64,000 nucleotides of DNA, taken from contig CM049311.1 of the NCBI GenBank assembly GCA_026874595.1, forward strand, positions 17,319,676 to 17,383,675, in the 5' to 3' direction. The DNA comes from Sipunculus nudus. Lineage: Eukaryota; Annelida; Sipuncula; Golfingiida; Sipunculidae. Shown piece after piece: positions 11,109-22,819 of the stretch. How positions within the stretch are numbered: the first letter of the stretch is position 1; the number at the start of each line of letters is the position of its first letter. Under the pieces are notes generated by a model. It saw only the letters and a list, made by a program, of their open reading frames with translations. It searched no databases and had not been told where the DNA came from. The position numbers and the translations under genes are program-made.

Positions 11109-11450
11109 CTACAGAAAATATGACGGTTAATACAGGGATGATGTCTTGTCCGTTTTGATCAATTTCTTGCATTAGGTTAATTTCCCCTTGACAAAAGTGT
11201 TTATCATTTTACTAGCGTTGCATGTAGTAATGAAGATAACTGAACCAACAGTATAGTAAGTAAGAGTTTGTATCACACTGAACTTTTGGCAATTACATAT
11301 GAGATGAGTGTAAGTAGGTAAATCACAGATAAGATAGTAAATATTCAACGTCTTAAAAATTAATAAATTTTCAACCACAAACATATTTACTATATCACTA
11401 TTAAGGGTTTAAGGACAAGGTGGATAAAGTGAAAAATATATTAAGCTCAC

Positions 11451-11702
11451 CATTTCCGTTATGCATATCACCTGCTGGTTCCCAGTCGTTTCTTCTCAAG
11501 CCAATCCAGAATTTGTCACAATACATTTTTCTAGGACTGCCTCTGACAGTAGATCCAGGAAACACAGCCAGCCGCCACTCTTCCTGACCACAGTAAGCTC
11601 GTGCCTGATGCCACGTCATATCCTCACAGAGGTACACGTAGCTCTTGTTGTTGTGTAAGACACATGTCGGGAGGAACTTGTTACATTTGCAGTCGCCACA
11701 GT
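11451..11702 (-). CDS. C-type lectin domain 2, N-terminal half
   Basis: 252 bp, phase 1-1, acceptor TGTGTAG, donor AATG|GTGAGC. A Cys-rich lead (DCGDCKCNKFLPTC) is followed by YVYLCEDMTWHQARAYC, the start of a C-type lectin fold, then LAVFPGS and KFWIGLRRNDWEP. No EPN or QPD sugar-binding triplet is visible, so classical Ca2+-dependent mannose or galactose binding is not supported; the ligand is unknown. Confidence 0.8.
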
Positions 11703-11802
11703 CTACACATAGTTGAAATCAAAATATTGCCCATGGGATATAACAACGATTATAAACAATAACAAATACTTGCTCTCCATATATATTAAAATAATTTACA
11801 TA

Positions 11803-11810
11803 TATATATT

Positions 11811-11860
<50 letters not shown>
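11803..11860. repeat. (TA)n microsatellite
   Basis: Long alternating TA run in the intron between the two lectin domains. Confidence 0.9.
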
Positions 11861-11862
<2 letters not shown>

Positions 11863-12408
11863 AGAAATTATAGATAACGAATTCGAACAGTTTTGACAGT
11901 TCTGGGAAACAAAATAATCAGATTAACATATTCACTGCCAAGCCCATGTTCACCCCCAGTGCCAGGGCCATACACAGGGACCCCAGCAGCCCAAGAGGTG
12001 CAGCGGTACCAAAACTAGGTGCTAATTACCTGATAAGAAGGTGTGACTTCGGATAACACAGGGGCAATAAAACTCGGGGGAGGTGTGAAGTTGCGCACTG
12101 AGCCAAATGACCGCGATAGTGGTCAAGGCATGGCTCCGGTGGCTGGTCTCCTAGCGTCTACATTGACACCAGCATAAAGCTAACAACTGTTTCAAATAAA
12201 GATCTATATTTGTAAATGATGAGCCAAATGAAAATGTGTATCTTGGCGCGAATGCTGATTTGGGAAGAGTCAAATGACTGAGAGGCACTGACAAATATAG
12301 GCCTATGTCTAACCAAAATAAATATTATACCGGTACTGTATTTTCGGGCACGCGCGATTTATACATTTCTGCAATATAACTATAAAAAAACTTGGTAAAC
12401 AGATCCAA

Positions 12409-12485
12409 AATGGTGCAGTGGTTAAAACAGGCTGTACGTATGTGAGACACGGCTGACAGCGTGAGTTCGTACCTGCGGGACTTTT
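12409..12485 (+). repeat. possible tRNA-derived SINE head
   Basis: TGGTGCAGTGG fits a Pol III A box. About 50 bp later, GAGTTCGTACCTGC fits a degenerate B box, and a T-rich tract follows. No clear body or boundaries are visible, and it lies in the intron between the lectin domains. Confidence 0.3.
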
Positions 12486-13436
12486 TTCTTTTTTAACAAA
12501 CCTGTAATTTTGGTGCTCAATCATACATTTTTACGCTTTCATAACAAACACAGCGATTGCACCAATCAATATAATTATTAAAAAAAATATAATTTAACTT
12601 TACACATGTAATATTTCAAACATAGTAATAGACTGTTTATATATACTGACATGCTTGAGCCTTGACGCGCAGTTGACCTCGTCATTGTAACAGTCACACG
12701 AAACACGGAGATTATTTCAGTTTTGCAATTTACGAGCATTTGTTTGTGAAGTTACTAAAATATATATATATCTATATATAAGTAAATAAGGAACAAGAAA
12801 TAAGCCGAAAGAACCATTTGCAGCCGCGTTCTGATTACACTGCCGAACTACACTGTCAATCATGTGGCACGCGCCCTTTGTTGTTGATTGCGCAAAACCC
12901 TGTCCACGCGGGGCAATAAGCCTGAACGACCTCACGCCTCGCTATCTTGAGTTCCCACCTAGGGTGCGATCTGTTACACCTCGGCCTCCCAACCGGGTTT
13001 GGCGTAAATAAGTGGCCAAAACATGTTCTAATATAGAACTAGCTACAAATTTTTTCGATCCTCCTTTTCGTTTGATTCAAAGCAGTATTCTTACAAGGGA
13101 ATCGACTTCAAACTGAAGCGCGTCGTGAAGTTATTTCACGGCAATGGACCGGATCCGTGGTTTTTGTCACCATCTACACACCTTTCCTGCTTTCGAATGA
13201 TGCAGCGCACTGTTGAATGACAAATAATTCATTTTTTATACTGCGAGACTATTTTACAAATGTACTACTACTCATCTGCAAAGAATTTATTGAAAAAATT
13301 GTGAGAATTCCTGCTGAAAATGGATTATAAATATATGACGTGTATACACGTGCATGGCACTGGGGGAATCATACTTAACCATGTGTATTCACGTCAGTGG
13401 CAGCGAATGTGTTAAGCGATTTCCAACAAAACTTAC

Positions 13437-13565
13437 CCTGAATTTCGCACAGAAGTCCACAAATCTTGTCGTTACACTGGACCTGTTTGATCTCCTGATT
13501 CTTTGGTACATACATGCCACAATCTCCATCTTTTTTTTCCACAAATACACTTGTCCAACACATAA
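13437..13565 (-). CDS. C-type lectin domain 1, C-terminal half
   Basis: 129 bp if it starts at 13565, giving phase 1-1. It encodes DGDCGMYVP, then QVQCNDKICGLLCEIQ, the C-terminal Cys pattern of C-type lectins ending in the usual CEIQ. The donor CAGG|GTAAGT is canonical. The expected acceptor reads CGA instead of CAG, so this splice site is probably lost, in line with pseudogene status. Confidence 0.65.
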
Positions 13566-13691
13566 TCGAAAAAAAATTATATTGACAGTTGGTAAAATCC
13601 GGAACAAAACGAATGTATTTTATATTAATTTTTGATAGAAATCACTAGCTTTCTAAAGCGGGACAATCAAGACAAATGACCAAACTCCTAC

Positions 13692-13889
13692 CTAGTGTTC
13701 CGTCCACCCAAGTCCAGCCAGGTAGTCGGTTTTTCCTTAGTGAAATCCACACAGACGCCATGTCCTTCTCAGTGGCCAATCCGGATACAATATGAACGTC
13801 ACCTAGGTTACGGACTTCAGGCAGTTGAAGACCATGTGACCGACAACAAGAATCGGCTTCATCCCAAGTCAGGGGTTGCATACACTTAT
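13692..13889 (-). CDS. C-type lectin domain 1, N-terminal half
   Basis: 198 bp, phase 1-1. It encodes KCMQPLTWDEADSCCRSHG, then LPEVRNLGD, VWISLRKN and WTWVDGTL: the order of a C-type lectin fold (TWxEAxxxC, the LPE/VxxLGD helix region, VWIGL-like strand, W-WxDGT). The donor CTAG|GTAGGA is canonical. The acceptor ATTAAAG is acceptable. No first Cys pair precedes the TW motif, so a short upstream exon may be missing. Confidence 0.7.
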
Positions 13890-14633
13890 CTTTAATATAT
13901 ATATAACACATATATGCCATACGCAGGAGAATACATGTATAACCTTATTTCACATATTTTATTCAATATGACATCATTTATTTGAACTTGCCACAGGACT
14001 GACAGACACCATGAACATATAAATTAACGAAAGGAAAATCTTTGATATAATACAAAGTCATGCTACCTAAAACCTTAAACAATAAAGTGTCAAGCGTATT
14101 TCAACAAATCAAATAATGGCAAAAAGCATGATGTTCACCAGTGCTATCCTCCAGAGACCATTTCAACATAGACCATTTAATAAAGTGTCACCAAGTGTTA
14201 CATTATGCAATATATGTAGAAACTAGGCCATAGCTTGTGTGTTGGGAAGATGAGTTTTTATATTATGCTATGCAAACCATATGTAACCATATTATTCAAA
14301 CACCATTTATACTGTACAAATACTTTTATTATGTGAAGTTTACATACACATACTGAGAGCCTCCTATGAAAAGGGATCACCGATATATTTGGCAAAAGAG
14401 GAGATCATAGAACTTATGGTTCACATTGGCCAAGTACTTTCCCGAAATGAATTCTCGTGCGACACTAGTCTCCGAAGCCGGAATTAGTAACTTCAAGGAC
14501 CCACAGAAGAATTACATAATGTGAAGTTTATGGTGGACCACAGATAATCCATTCGCTTTTTTCCAACTGGCAAAGCATTAATAACATCCCCATGAAGCCA
14601 CGAGGAATGAAAGTCTGCCAGCCACTGTTCGAG

Positions 14634-15137
14634 TTATCCTGTACATAAATAATTCTCACAACATGGGTGTGACACCACCACCTCTACAAATCTTAAGGCA
14701 AACACATGGACTGCAACTATTTCAGAGGCCGTCCTTTGGACATTACAGATGTAGATGCAAAGAGAAGCCAGGACACAGCACACTGAACAGTCACAGAAGG
14801 GGATAAAAATGATCTGCTTATAGACATTCCTCCTCCGGGCGAATCGAGTAAGGTCTCCAGAGACTGAAAAGCCAGTGATGAAAGAGATGATTTGGTGATA
14901 TGCGGCATAATAAACAATGGCACTGGGTGTATGAATACACACAGATACGCTTGGTGAGTTTTCGTCATTTATATCCTTTGTAATACACGTATTTTCTAAC
15001 ACATACAGGTTATGAGTTGGTGCTCTAAACCAGGCCAAGAATAGATTATATGGTGAGCCACTCGATTTCGTTTCAATACCTGATAAGGCCACGTACATCC
15101 ATGCCATGCATAGAGCATACATGAAACACTCCGGCAT
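14634..15137 (-). CDS. hypothetical ORF, 167 residues, secretory-looking start
   Basis: One of the longest uninterrupted ORFs in the window, in the first intron of the lectin-NACHT gene on the same strand. It begins MPECFMYALCMAWMYVALSG, which could be a signal peptide, and continues with scattered Cys residues and a hydrophobic stretch near the C-terminus. I recognise no domain. It could be an alternative first exon of the receptor gene, a single-exon gene, or chance. Confidence 0.25.
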   Translation of the reverse strand: MPECFMYALCMAWMYVALSGIETKSSGSPYNLFLAWFRAPTHNLYVLENTCITKDINDENSPSVSVCIHTPSAIVYYAAYHQIISFITGFSVSGDLTRFARRRNVYKQIIFIPFCDCSVCCVLASLCIYICNVQRTASEIVAVHVFALRFVEVVVSHPCCENYLCTG

Positions 15138-15681
15138 AAAAGTATATGTTCTCTTGGCTAGTGAGATACATTAATTATAGTTATAATGAGCTCATTTTTA
15201 CACGCAAGTGAATACGATATGTTGCTAATACACATTTTTACGAATGTCAGATATATCATGGGTGATTATATTTTATATAATGATATGTTATGTGTTGCAT
15301 TAAAAATGTTCAAATAAAAAAAAATGTGAACGTTTATGGAACCCTGAGCAAGATTCAGTTAAAAAGTTTCAGGATGGATGAGCTGCTTTAGCCGGCCTCG
15401 GTATCCTAAAAGCACCTTCCTACACATATGCACCTTGCATGGTCTCTTCAGGAGCCATATCTCCCCGTTGATCAAACCAGCTTTTCAGATCAATGCGTCT
15501 GTTGAATATAAATATCCCGAATATGACGCCATAATATGATTAATTACTTGTGACAAATTGCATCTCATTAACACTATTTTATGATTGTTTTAATATAACA
15601 ACAATGGTTAATTCAGTTCAGGGTAATATTCCAATGTAATTCATGTTTGAATTCCCCTGTATGTGTCCAAGAATTATTACA

Positions 15682-15682
<1 letters not shown>

Positions 15683-15720
<38 letters not shown>
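15683..15720. repeat. (GA)n microsatellite
   Basis: Perfect GA run just downstream of the signal-peptide exon, in intron 1 of the receptor gene. Confidence 0.9.
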
Positions 15721-15722
<2 letters not shown>

Positions 15723-15792
15723 TATTGTAGAATTGAATGTTTCTTGATTACCGGCCTAGTATGCGAGGTTTATAACTCAAAGTGTCACTTAC

Positions 15793-15844
15793 CAGCAGAA
15801 AATCCAAGACAGCAGAAGGTCAACAGAACAAGCGCAGTCTTCAT
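15793..15844 (-). CDS. signal-peptide exon of the lectin-NACHT gene
   Basis: The start codon at 15844-15842 is followed by a classic signal peptide, MKTALVLLTFCCLGFSA: Lys near the start, a hydrophobic core, and small residues for cleavage. The exon ends GCTG|GTAAGT in phase 1, matching the phase 1 of all downstream extracellular exons. No other ORF competes at this site. Confidence 0.75.
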
Positions 15845-16292
15845 TTTGTACGACAATCAAGCATGTCTAATCTAACGACCAAGACGTCGTGCCTGGGTGA
15901 TTGTCGTATCAAAACCTAAAATCCTCACGCGTCTGCGTGAGTTCACAGCAAACTTGGATAAACACGGAAGCTCTTTTCGTGTCACAAGCAGAGCACGACA
16001 AATAACGTCACCACCAATCCCGCACATTATGGACATGTACATTGCACCACTGCGTATTTATGTCATGTTTGGTAAAGCTGGAGTCAGTCAAGCAATGAAA
16101 ACACTGTTTTCTTTAATATATTTCTTATGCGTTTGCTTTACGACAGATCTTTAACCTCGACTCATGGAGTTTGCTTTCAGGGGCAATTGACAGCCTTTTA
16201 TTTCATTCGAAGCTGTCTTCGTGATACATCAGAGACATAGCACACATCTGACGATTATATGTGGAATATTTGGCTGTCGGGTATCTTAAGGT
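15845..16292. promoter_or_regulatory. presumed promoter region, possibly bidirectional
   Basis: About 450 bp between the receptor signal-peptide ATG (minus) and a plus-strand ATG at 16293 that also begins a signal-peptide-like stretch. An 11-bp inverted pair, TACGACAATCA at 15849-15859 and TGATTGTCGTA at 15898-15908, lies immediately upstream of the receptor start codon. I see no clear TATA box; the promoter role is inferred from position. Confidence 0.35.
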
Positions 16293-16356
16293 ATGAAGAG
16301 CTTAGTGTTGGTACTTGTAATAGCGGCATCGTCGGAAAAAAATGATAAAATTGAAG
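16293..16356 (+). CDS. possible signal-peptide exon of a divergent plus-strand gene
   Basis: Reads MKSLVLVLVIAASSEKN: Lys early, then an unbroken hydrophobic core ending in small residues, as a signal peptide would. A weak donor GAAG|GTCGGG at 16357 would end it in phase 1, the phase used by candidate plus-strand exons further right. The link to those exons spans many kilobases and is not proven. Confidence 0.25.
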
Positions 16357-16499
16357 GTCGGGTTCTTTTGAACATTTCATGGAGAGAACGTAGACCCCCG
16401 CGTCAACTAGCAACGTCCTTCATAGCGCCGTTTCGGCCCTCTGACATTACAAAGTCTACGACCAGCGTACTTTCTGTCAGAGTGCCCGTTTAACATCCT

Positions 16500-17560
16500 T
16501 CAGCGGGGAACACACTTTAAAGCTCTATGACCCCTCTTTGCCTACAATTACGCTGTCACTTGACATAAATCAGACCAGTCGTTAGCTAATTAAGTATACT
16601 TTCTCACAATTTCTTACATGAGCCAGAACATTTTCGTTTTAACTCATCATATTGGTAAATCTTTCCCCATGTTTGTTGCATTTCTAACAGCACGAATACA
16701 AGCATGGCTCGCACGAGTTACTGAAAGCAGCCACCTTGTAGGCGATACAGAAAATGACTTGTTGCCACATAGACGGAATTTCAGTGTTGGCTGAGAGTTC
16801 ACACATGTTCTTTTGTGTTAATTCATTATTCTTAGCCAAATGATAGATTATGGGCTGTTTACCACGATATGAATGCAACATGATGAAGGGCACTGCGATG
16901 CATATCTCGTTATGGCTGCACCACAACTCATGTTATGCTTATCAGCCCAATATAAATGCCGACAGAGTAACGGCCACGTGCTTCCGTGATCTTCAATTAT
17001 GTAGTGAGACGTGGAATTTACATTTTGGTCATTACAGTGTCAATAGTGATTAAGACAACAAAGGTTTAGAGCTCATCAAATCAGACCTGTGTGTATCTTT
17101 TCTCCTTATTTACTTTTACCTACGGGTTGCATCATTTATTTGTTTAAGTGAGCTAATTCATTACAAATAGTAGAATATTGCACTTTTCTTTTACATTATC
17201 TCTTTTATTTCTACAGAAAAGTTCCTTGAACGTTACATATGTTATCTATATAAAGACTTCAAGGACTTCTTCCGAACATGCTTCTACATGATTAGTTCTA
17301 AAAAGATATCGGAGTAATTAATTTCCGAATTTACATTGGTCTACAACGCGGAGCTTAGTACCTTTAAAATTTCGATTACGTTTTGATATATTGATTAACG
17401 ATAATTTTAACATGACTGATAGTGAGTATTTCGTTAAACATCCATGTTTTATCAACAGACGGGTTCAAACATAAATAACCTGAAAGAAATTGCAAAAACA
17501 AAAATTATGGGTATTTTCTGTTCTATAGGACCAGCTTAACAAATATTATTTTTTTTTTTC
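16500..17560. other. no gene seen
   Basis: AT-rich sequence with only short, featureless ORFs on both strands. Confidence 0.45.
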
Positions 17561-19250
17561 AAAATAGCGTCGACGTTGACCTCCAAGCCCCTCAAATGGC
17601 CGTAAATCGTTTAGTATTTATCACATAGTTGTTATTTTGATATCTATTTTTAGGTTTAGAAAACCATTGGAACCAATAAAAACATCATAACATATATTAC
17701 TGGCAAGTCTGAGATGGCGTGAAAAATGACATCAAAGCCCTTGAAAATGGTCATTACTCATTCATTTTTCATCATAGAGTTGTAATTTTGATTTCTACCA
17801 CCACGTTTTTGGGGTCCGGAAATCCATTGGAACCAATAGAAACATAATTCCGTATTTATATTACTGTCGAATCCAATTTGGCGTCCAAATAGCTGCCAAT
17901 TCCTTAAAAATTGCCATAAGTCATTTTTCATCATGGTTATTGGTATATTCTCCTATACTTTTTTGGTTTGTGAATCCATGGAGACTAAATAACGCATCGC
18001 TGTGTATTCGTTTGAATGGCAAATCAAAGATGGCTAAAAATGGCTACCAATTACGTCATTTACAGTCACTCTTCATTTTATTGCCGTAATTGTGGAGTTT
18101 ATAACTATTCTTTAAAGGGTTAAAATGTTGCTCGGAGATAAAAAAAAAGGTTCAAGAATAAACATTGAATCAGCTGGTTAACCACACATCCAAGATAGTT
18201 AGCAGAATGGCTGCCGAATAAGCTTACACTTACATACACTTATAGTTAGAGTAAGTTACTTTTTATTGTCTTATATATTTTTTTTATGTCTGCCTCTAGT
18301 TTTAGGGTTTACAAATTGGGCAATTATGTAACCTAAACCATCAAATATGACATCCAAGATGGCCACCTTTTCACAGTAAAAACTTAAGACTGTTCTCAGA
18401 CAGTAAAATTAGGTGGGGGATAGAACATAACGATGGTCCTCGTGGTAAAAAAGTAATTTTGCCATATGATGTAAGGGGCGGAATTTAACTCGAAGGTTCT
18501 GAACTCGGACCTGTACATGAGGTCAGGTTTCTATGTCTAGGCCAATCTTTAATCATTCTACTTCTGTATCTACCCTCAACTTTCCCTTTATGCTCCTTGT
18601 ATTGATGTTTTTTCTTCTTTTTGGATCTCGTCCGCGTTTACCTTTATATGCGACATATATATTTTTTTATCTGCTTGTACTGTTTTTGGGTCCAGAAATC
18701 CTCTCAATTCCATGAGTACTGCTTCTTCTGAAGTTTTCTTCTTTTTGGCTTTCAGCATTATCATCAGCGGCTCTGTTTTAATTACTAACAAATTTGGGGC
18801 AATTTCAACGATGATAATATTGAGAAAAACATAATTTTGAAAGCATTCCTTCGGCCTTCATTGCATTTTTTTGCCTGACCTGAGTTCAAGATATAGGGGT
18901 AGCTATATATGAATATGTAATCGCAATAACGTAACCAGCAGCCATTTTAACGTCATCTTTGATATGCCAGTCACATCGATGCTTTATTTGGCTTTGATTA
19001 ATTCACAAACCAATAAAGGTAAAACAAGATAGATAGATAGCAACTGTATTGAAGAAACGAACTTGATTTTTTCAACGACATAAATACGTGATAATGTTTT
19101 CGGTCCCAATGAATTTCTGAACCCCAAAAACCTAGTCGGAAATACCAAACCAAAATCTCTACAATGAAAAACGAATGATTTATTCCCCCTGCTTGTTGGC
19201 CATCTTGGAAACTATTTTGAAAATAACAACTTTCCGCTTGTTCAATTATT
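17560..19250. repeat. inverted array of a degenerate ~155-bp repeat
   Basis: Left arm (about 17560-18370): the phrase CCATTGGAACCAATA recurs at 17664 and 17824, with a degenerate copy at 17976, each preceded by T-rich sequence and a variant of TTTTTGG. Phrases such as ATGGCT and CAAGATGG recur between them. Right arm (about 18840-19250): the same vocabulary in reverse complement (CGGTCCCAATGAATTTC, ACCCCAAAAACC, GGCCATCTTGG). The centre carries no recognised gene. The arms are diverged, so the array is old. Confidence 0.5.
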
Positions 19251-20960
19251 TTTAAACTGTTGATATATTGCTATAGCTCAGGAAATCACCATATTTTGAC
19301 CCGTCCATTAAGGTTTGTCTGTGACAAAAATAAATTGTATTGTTTCAGTTTCCCATGGTTCAGGTTTATTTCATAATTTTAGAATTATCTCCACGTCACC
19401 TTCTGAGGTAAGCCCAAAGCTAAGTTAAAAAGTGTTTGATAGAAACTATCTTCTTCGATCCCCATAACATTGACCATTATGTGACATTTTCAAAGATCTT
19501 GGTGGATCGAGAAACAAATGCACTGACAATTAAACTGCTAAGATGTTATTTGCTTAATTTGTTCCCTAGAGAAGGTCTGATTGATTTAATGAAGACCACC
19601 GTATGACGTATAATGGCAATACAATTTTTCTATAGAATTTCTCTATCCACTTAACAAACACACTTAACATAAAAACGTTTCAAGGTCACGGGGCCTAAGG
19701 AGCAGGGCATGCAGTGTCACCACCTGGCGGGAAGGAGAGTAAAAATACGGGTTTGACAGAAAGAAGAAAGGACCAATATCTGTATTTAAACATTGGTTAT
19801 TTATATTTAAAGGTTATATTTTTTGTTGGTTTAGGCTATGTTTGCCTAGATACATGTGTACAATTAATATTTAAGTAAAATATAAAATGAAATAAATAGA
19901 AAATATGGACAGAAACTATTTATAGATTCTAAATAAGTTAAAATAAAAGTTGTACATTTAAAAATGCACGAGGCTTAATAATTTAGTAGGACACGGTTTA
20001 GAGTGGTTTAATATAGTTGCATATATCATTCTTTGAATATACAACATAATACTTTTGTTATTTTGAATCGATGGGCTATACCTCCACCACCACGGACCCC
20101 CTCTACCCACATATGTCATACATGTATTCAAATGAGAAATCAAGTCCTTAACTATTAGCGAAATATAGAAGAATATGCATGGATTGTATGTCTCACAAAG
20201 ACATTTGATATTTGGACTGGCCCGAAAGCAATACAGTGAGGATACTCAAACAGTGATGATATGAAAGACTAACGTTGGTGATAATGATGCGAAAAAAAAA
20301 CAATAAGTTCCAGCTAGTATGAAAATGTGATCAATCACACTAAGTTATCCAGGCGGTTAACATTTCAGGGCGCGAAATGGAGTTGTCAGAATCTAGATGA
20401 TGGAAGTGAGCTTCAGTAGGAGGGTACGGTCTGATATAAGGTCCGATATAAGATTTCTTCTGTCATCTAGGTACTCCAAACAAGTTAGCCTCACTTTATA
20501 TTTATTGCACTGGTAACGAAATGGCTTAAGATCTTAGGTTATGTCGATATTTCTTAAATGCTCCCAATATAAGGGTCTGCCAATTTTATCAAGCAATATC
20601 TGATATGATTGGTCAAATGAGTGTGGTTATCATCGCCATTAAGAAAGGGTAAATGTGTCGTGTTTACTGAAATTATTAAATTGTTATATTGGTATATCCT
20701 TACAAAAAGAGACTAAATATAGTCTATAGATCGAATATTTGCAAATACACGGCTTCTTTTTATATATTAAAGTCATCTATTTTATCAATATTCTAAAACA
20801 ATGTCCATTTAATACTAATGCCAATATGATACCTAATGTCCATTTGCTCAATTCATGAATCAAACATTGTAACACAAGTAGAGGTATATGGTACTGCCAT
20901 ATATTATATTATGAAATTATGTTGTTAAGAGTAGCTACCGTTTATATTTGTGAGGATAAA
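19250..20960. other. no gene seen
   Basis: AT-rich sequence with a short GATA run near 19029 at its left edge. There are no splice-consistent exons and no recognisable motifs. Confidence 0.45.
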
Positions 20961-20967
20961 GCTGGGG

Positions 20968-21240
20968 TCATAGCTCCCATGGCTCATCAGAAGACCTGCT
21001 TGTTCCTGGTGTTCTTCCGAGTGTCATCTTAGTTTTACCGCTTTTTTGTGGTAGAAGTAATAGCCCAGCTTTTGACTGGAGATGGATAGGTTTTCTTATA
21101 TTGATTTTATGTAAGATTTCAATTAGAGAATGGTGATTTAAATGTACACTCATTGACGAGAAGCAGCAAATAGCCCGCTTGTCTAGTTCCGAGAGGCTTA
21201 TTTCCGGATCGCCCTCCCTTTCTACATCAATGTCTTTGGA
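20968..21240 (-). CDS. hypothetical ORF, open for about 90 codons
   Basis: On the minus strand the frame is open from a TGA near 21243 down to the stop at 20968. It reads EREGDPEISLSELDKRAICC upstream of the Met at 21153 and is Lys/Ser-rich at the C-terminus. It could be an exon whose start lies upstream, or a transposon relic. I recognise no family. Confidence 0.2.
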   Translation of the reverse strand, partial: SKDIDVEREGDPEISLSELDKRAICCFSSMSVHLNHHSLIEILHKINIRKPIHLQSKAGLLLLPQKSGKTKMTLGRTPGTSRSSDEPWEL

Positions 21241-21249
21241 TCATGAAAC

Positions 21250-22732
21250 AACTTCAACGGGATCACTTAAATGCCGTATTAGTTCCAAACAGGGGACCCC
21301 CTTGTTTTAATTAAAATCAAACTTGCATTTTAGTTTTGTTCGGTAACATTGTTAACTTTTTTTTGGATGGTAAGAGGCACAGAATTAAAGTTCATATTCA
21401 TTAAATATAATGATTTGGCAATCAGCCCTAAAATTTCACCGTCATGCGGAAAAGCAGCATAGGCCTTAAGGCCGCTTTCGTGTGTAAATATTTATGACCA
21501 CGTTGTTTGCGGCCCAGTAAATAACTTAGCGCCACCTTGTGTCTGTGTGAACCACTAAGTTTCTGTATTAATCGTTACTTGCTTGCAAGAATATAATAAA
21601 ATCAATCAGTCATACGTGGAATCAGGTGATGTTTTAAAGATGCCAGAGAGATTCAACTCAAATTGACCGGGTTTTTTTACAGGGATGTTTTAAATAAAAC
21701 TGTGATACATGGAGACGCTAATCCTATCTAAAATGTTTATTTCCGACAACAAACAGAAGAGGATGGGATATATTGATATACCCTCGGTGGACCCGTTCAT
21801 ATTGTATTACACCCCACTCCGATTTTAACCATAACGCGGCCTCAATGTATCCGATTTGTTTTTGTTTTTTTCACAACGAAAGCCCACCAGCTTACTGCCA
21901 TACAAGCTCTGACATTTTTTAATGCGTATACATGTGGTAGATGATTTACCGTAACGTATGACTGATCATTTATAACATTTCAATAATGTGTTATCCTTGT
22001 ATGATATGACACATTGTTTGGGTAACCTTAAAGCAGCCTACTTAGAGTAATTATATACGCAATCCTTTACTAACACTCCACTGGTCGCCTATTAAATGAG
22101 TCTTAGAACTACATAAGCTAAACTATAAATAAAGCTAGTCTACACTTATGAGACTTTTTATCTCTTCGTACCTTCTCTCTCATGGATAAACGAACGAATG
22201 AACGCATGAATGAATGAGTGAACTATATGGATTTGTAAAAAAAAACAGAAAAAAAACACAGAATGTATCCAGATATTATACAGGTATAAATCGGTGATAT
22301 TTTGTAATTATCATATCACTAAACTAGCATTATAAATGTATGTAGTTTGAAGTTTACTGAAATCAAATGTATTCAAAAATCGATTTATAGCCTCATTAAG
22401 TGTTAAGCCAAGCATGAAATAGAAAACCTTGATATTACAAATACACATATCTGACTGCCAAGTGGATAATAAGTCTTATTGTGTTGCTCAATTTGTTGAA
22501 CAAAACATAAATACGTTTCCTCGTAGATAATGATTTTTGCATATTTTGTGGCAACGGGGTGGGGGGGGGGGGTAGGGGGGGGGGGCAGGGGACAAATCAT
22601 TCTGCAGATTAAGGTTGTAATCGGGCAATTTTATGTAGCTTAAATGTTATAAAGCAAAACATAACTTGTAACTGGAAGCATGACGGTGAACTATGATTTT
22701 TTCCCCGGAATTTTGTTTGGTTAGGTCGATTA

Positions 22733-22735
<3 letters not shown>
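21250..22735. other. no gene seen; poly-G run
   Basis: Low-complexity and AT-rich sequence. G runs at 22556-22587 interrupt it. Confidence 0.45.

Positions 22736-22736
<1 letters not shown>

Positions 22737-22813
<77 letters not shown>
22737..22813. repeat. (TA)n microsatellite
   Basis: About 77 bp of perfect TA repeat. Confidence 0.95.
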
Positions 22814-22818
<5 letters not shown>

Positions 22819-22819
22819 G

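Larger units (their letters stand above)
7177..15844 (-). pseudogene. transmembrane C-type lectin / NACHT-LRR receptor gene, damaged copy
   Basis: Ten minus-strand exons form one phase-consistent chain: 15793-15844 (signal peptide), 13692-13889 and 13437-13565 (lectin domain 1), 11451-11702 and 10974-11108 (lectin domain 2), 10765-10806 (stalk), 10405-10511 (transmembrane), 10161-10251 (basic juxtamembrane), 9869-10071 (pre-NACHT) and 7177-9454 (NACHT, winged helix, LRR). The five exons from lectin 1 to stalk are all phase 1-1, with lengths divisible by three. The product would be roughly 1,160 residues, with lectin domains outside the cell and an NLR-type NTPase and LRR inside. Lesions: TGA 10477-10479 in the transmembrane exon, TGA 9170-9172 before Walker B, frameshifts near 8690, 8450, 8102 and 7512, and TGA 7793-7795 where CGA is expected. 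Two splice sites also look lost. The architecture is seen in the sequence; an immune role is inferred from the families. Confidence 0.8.
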
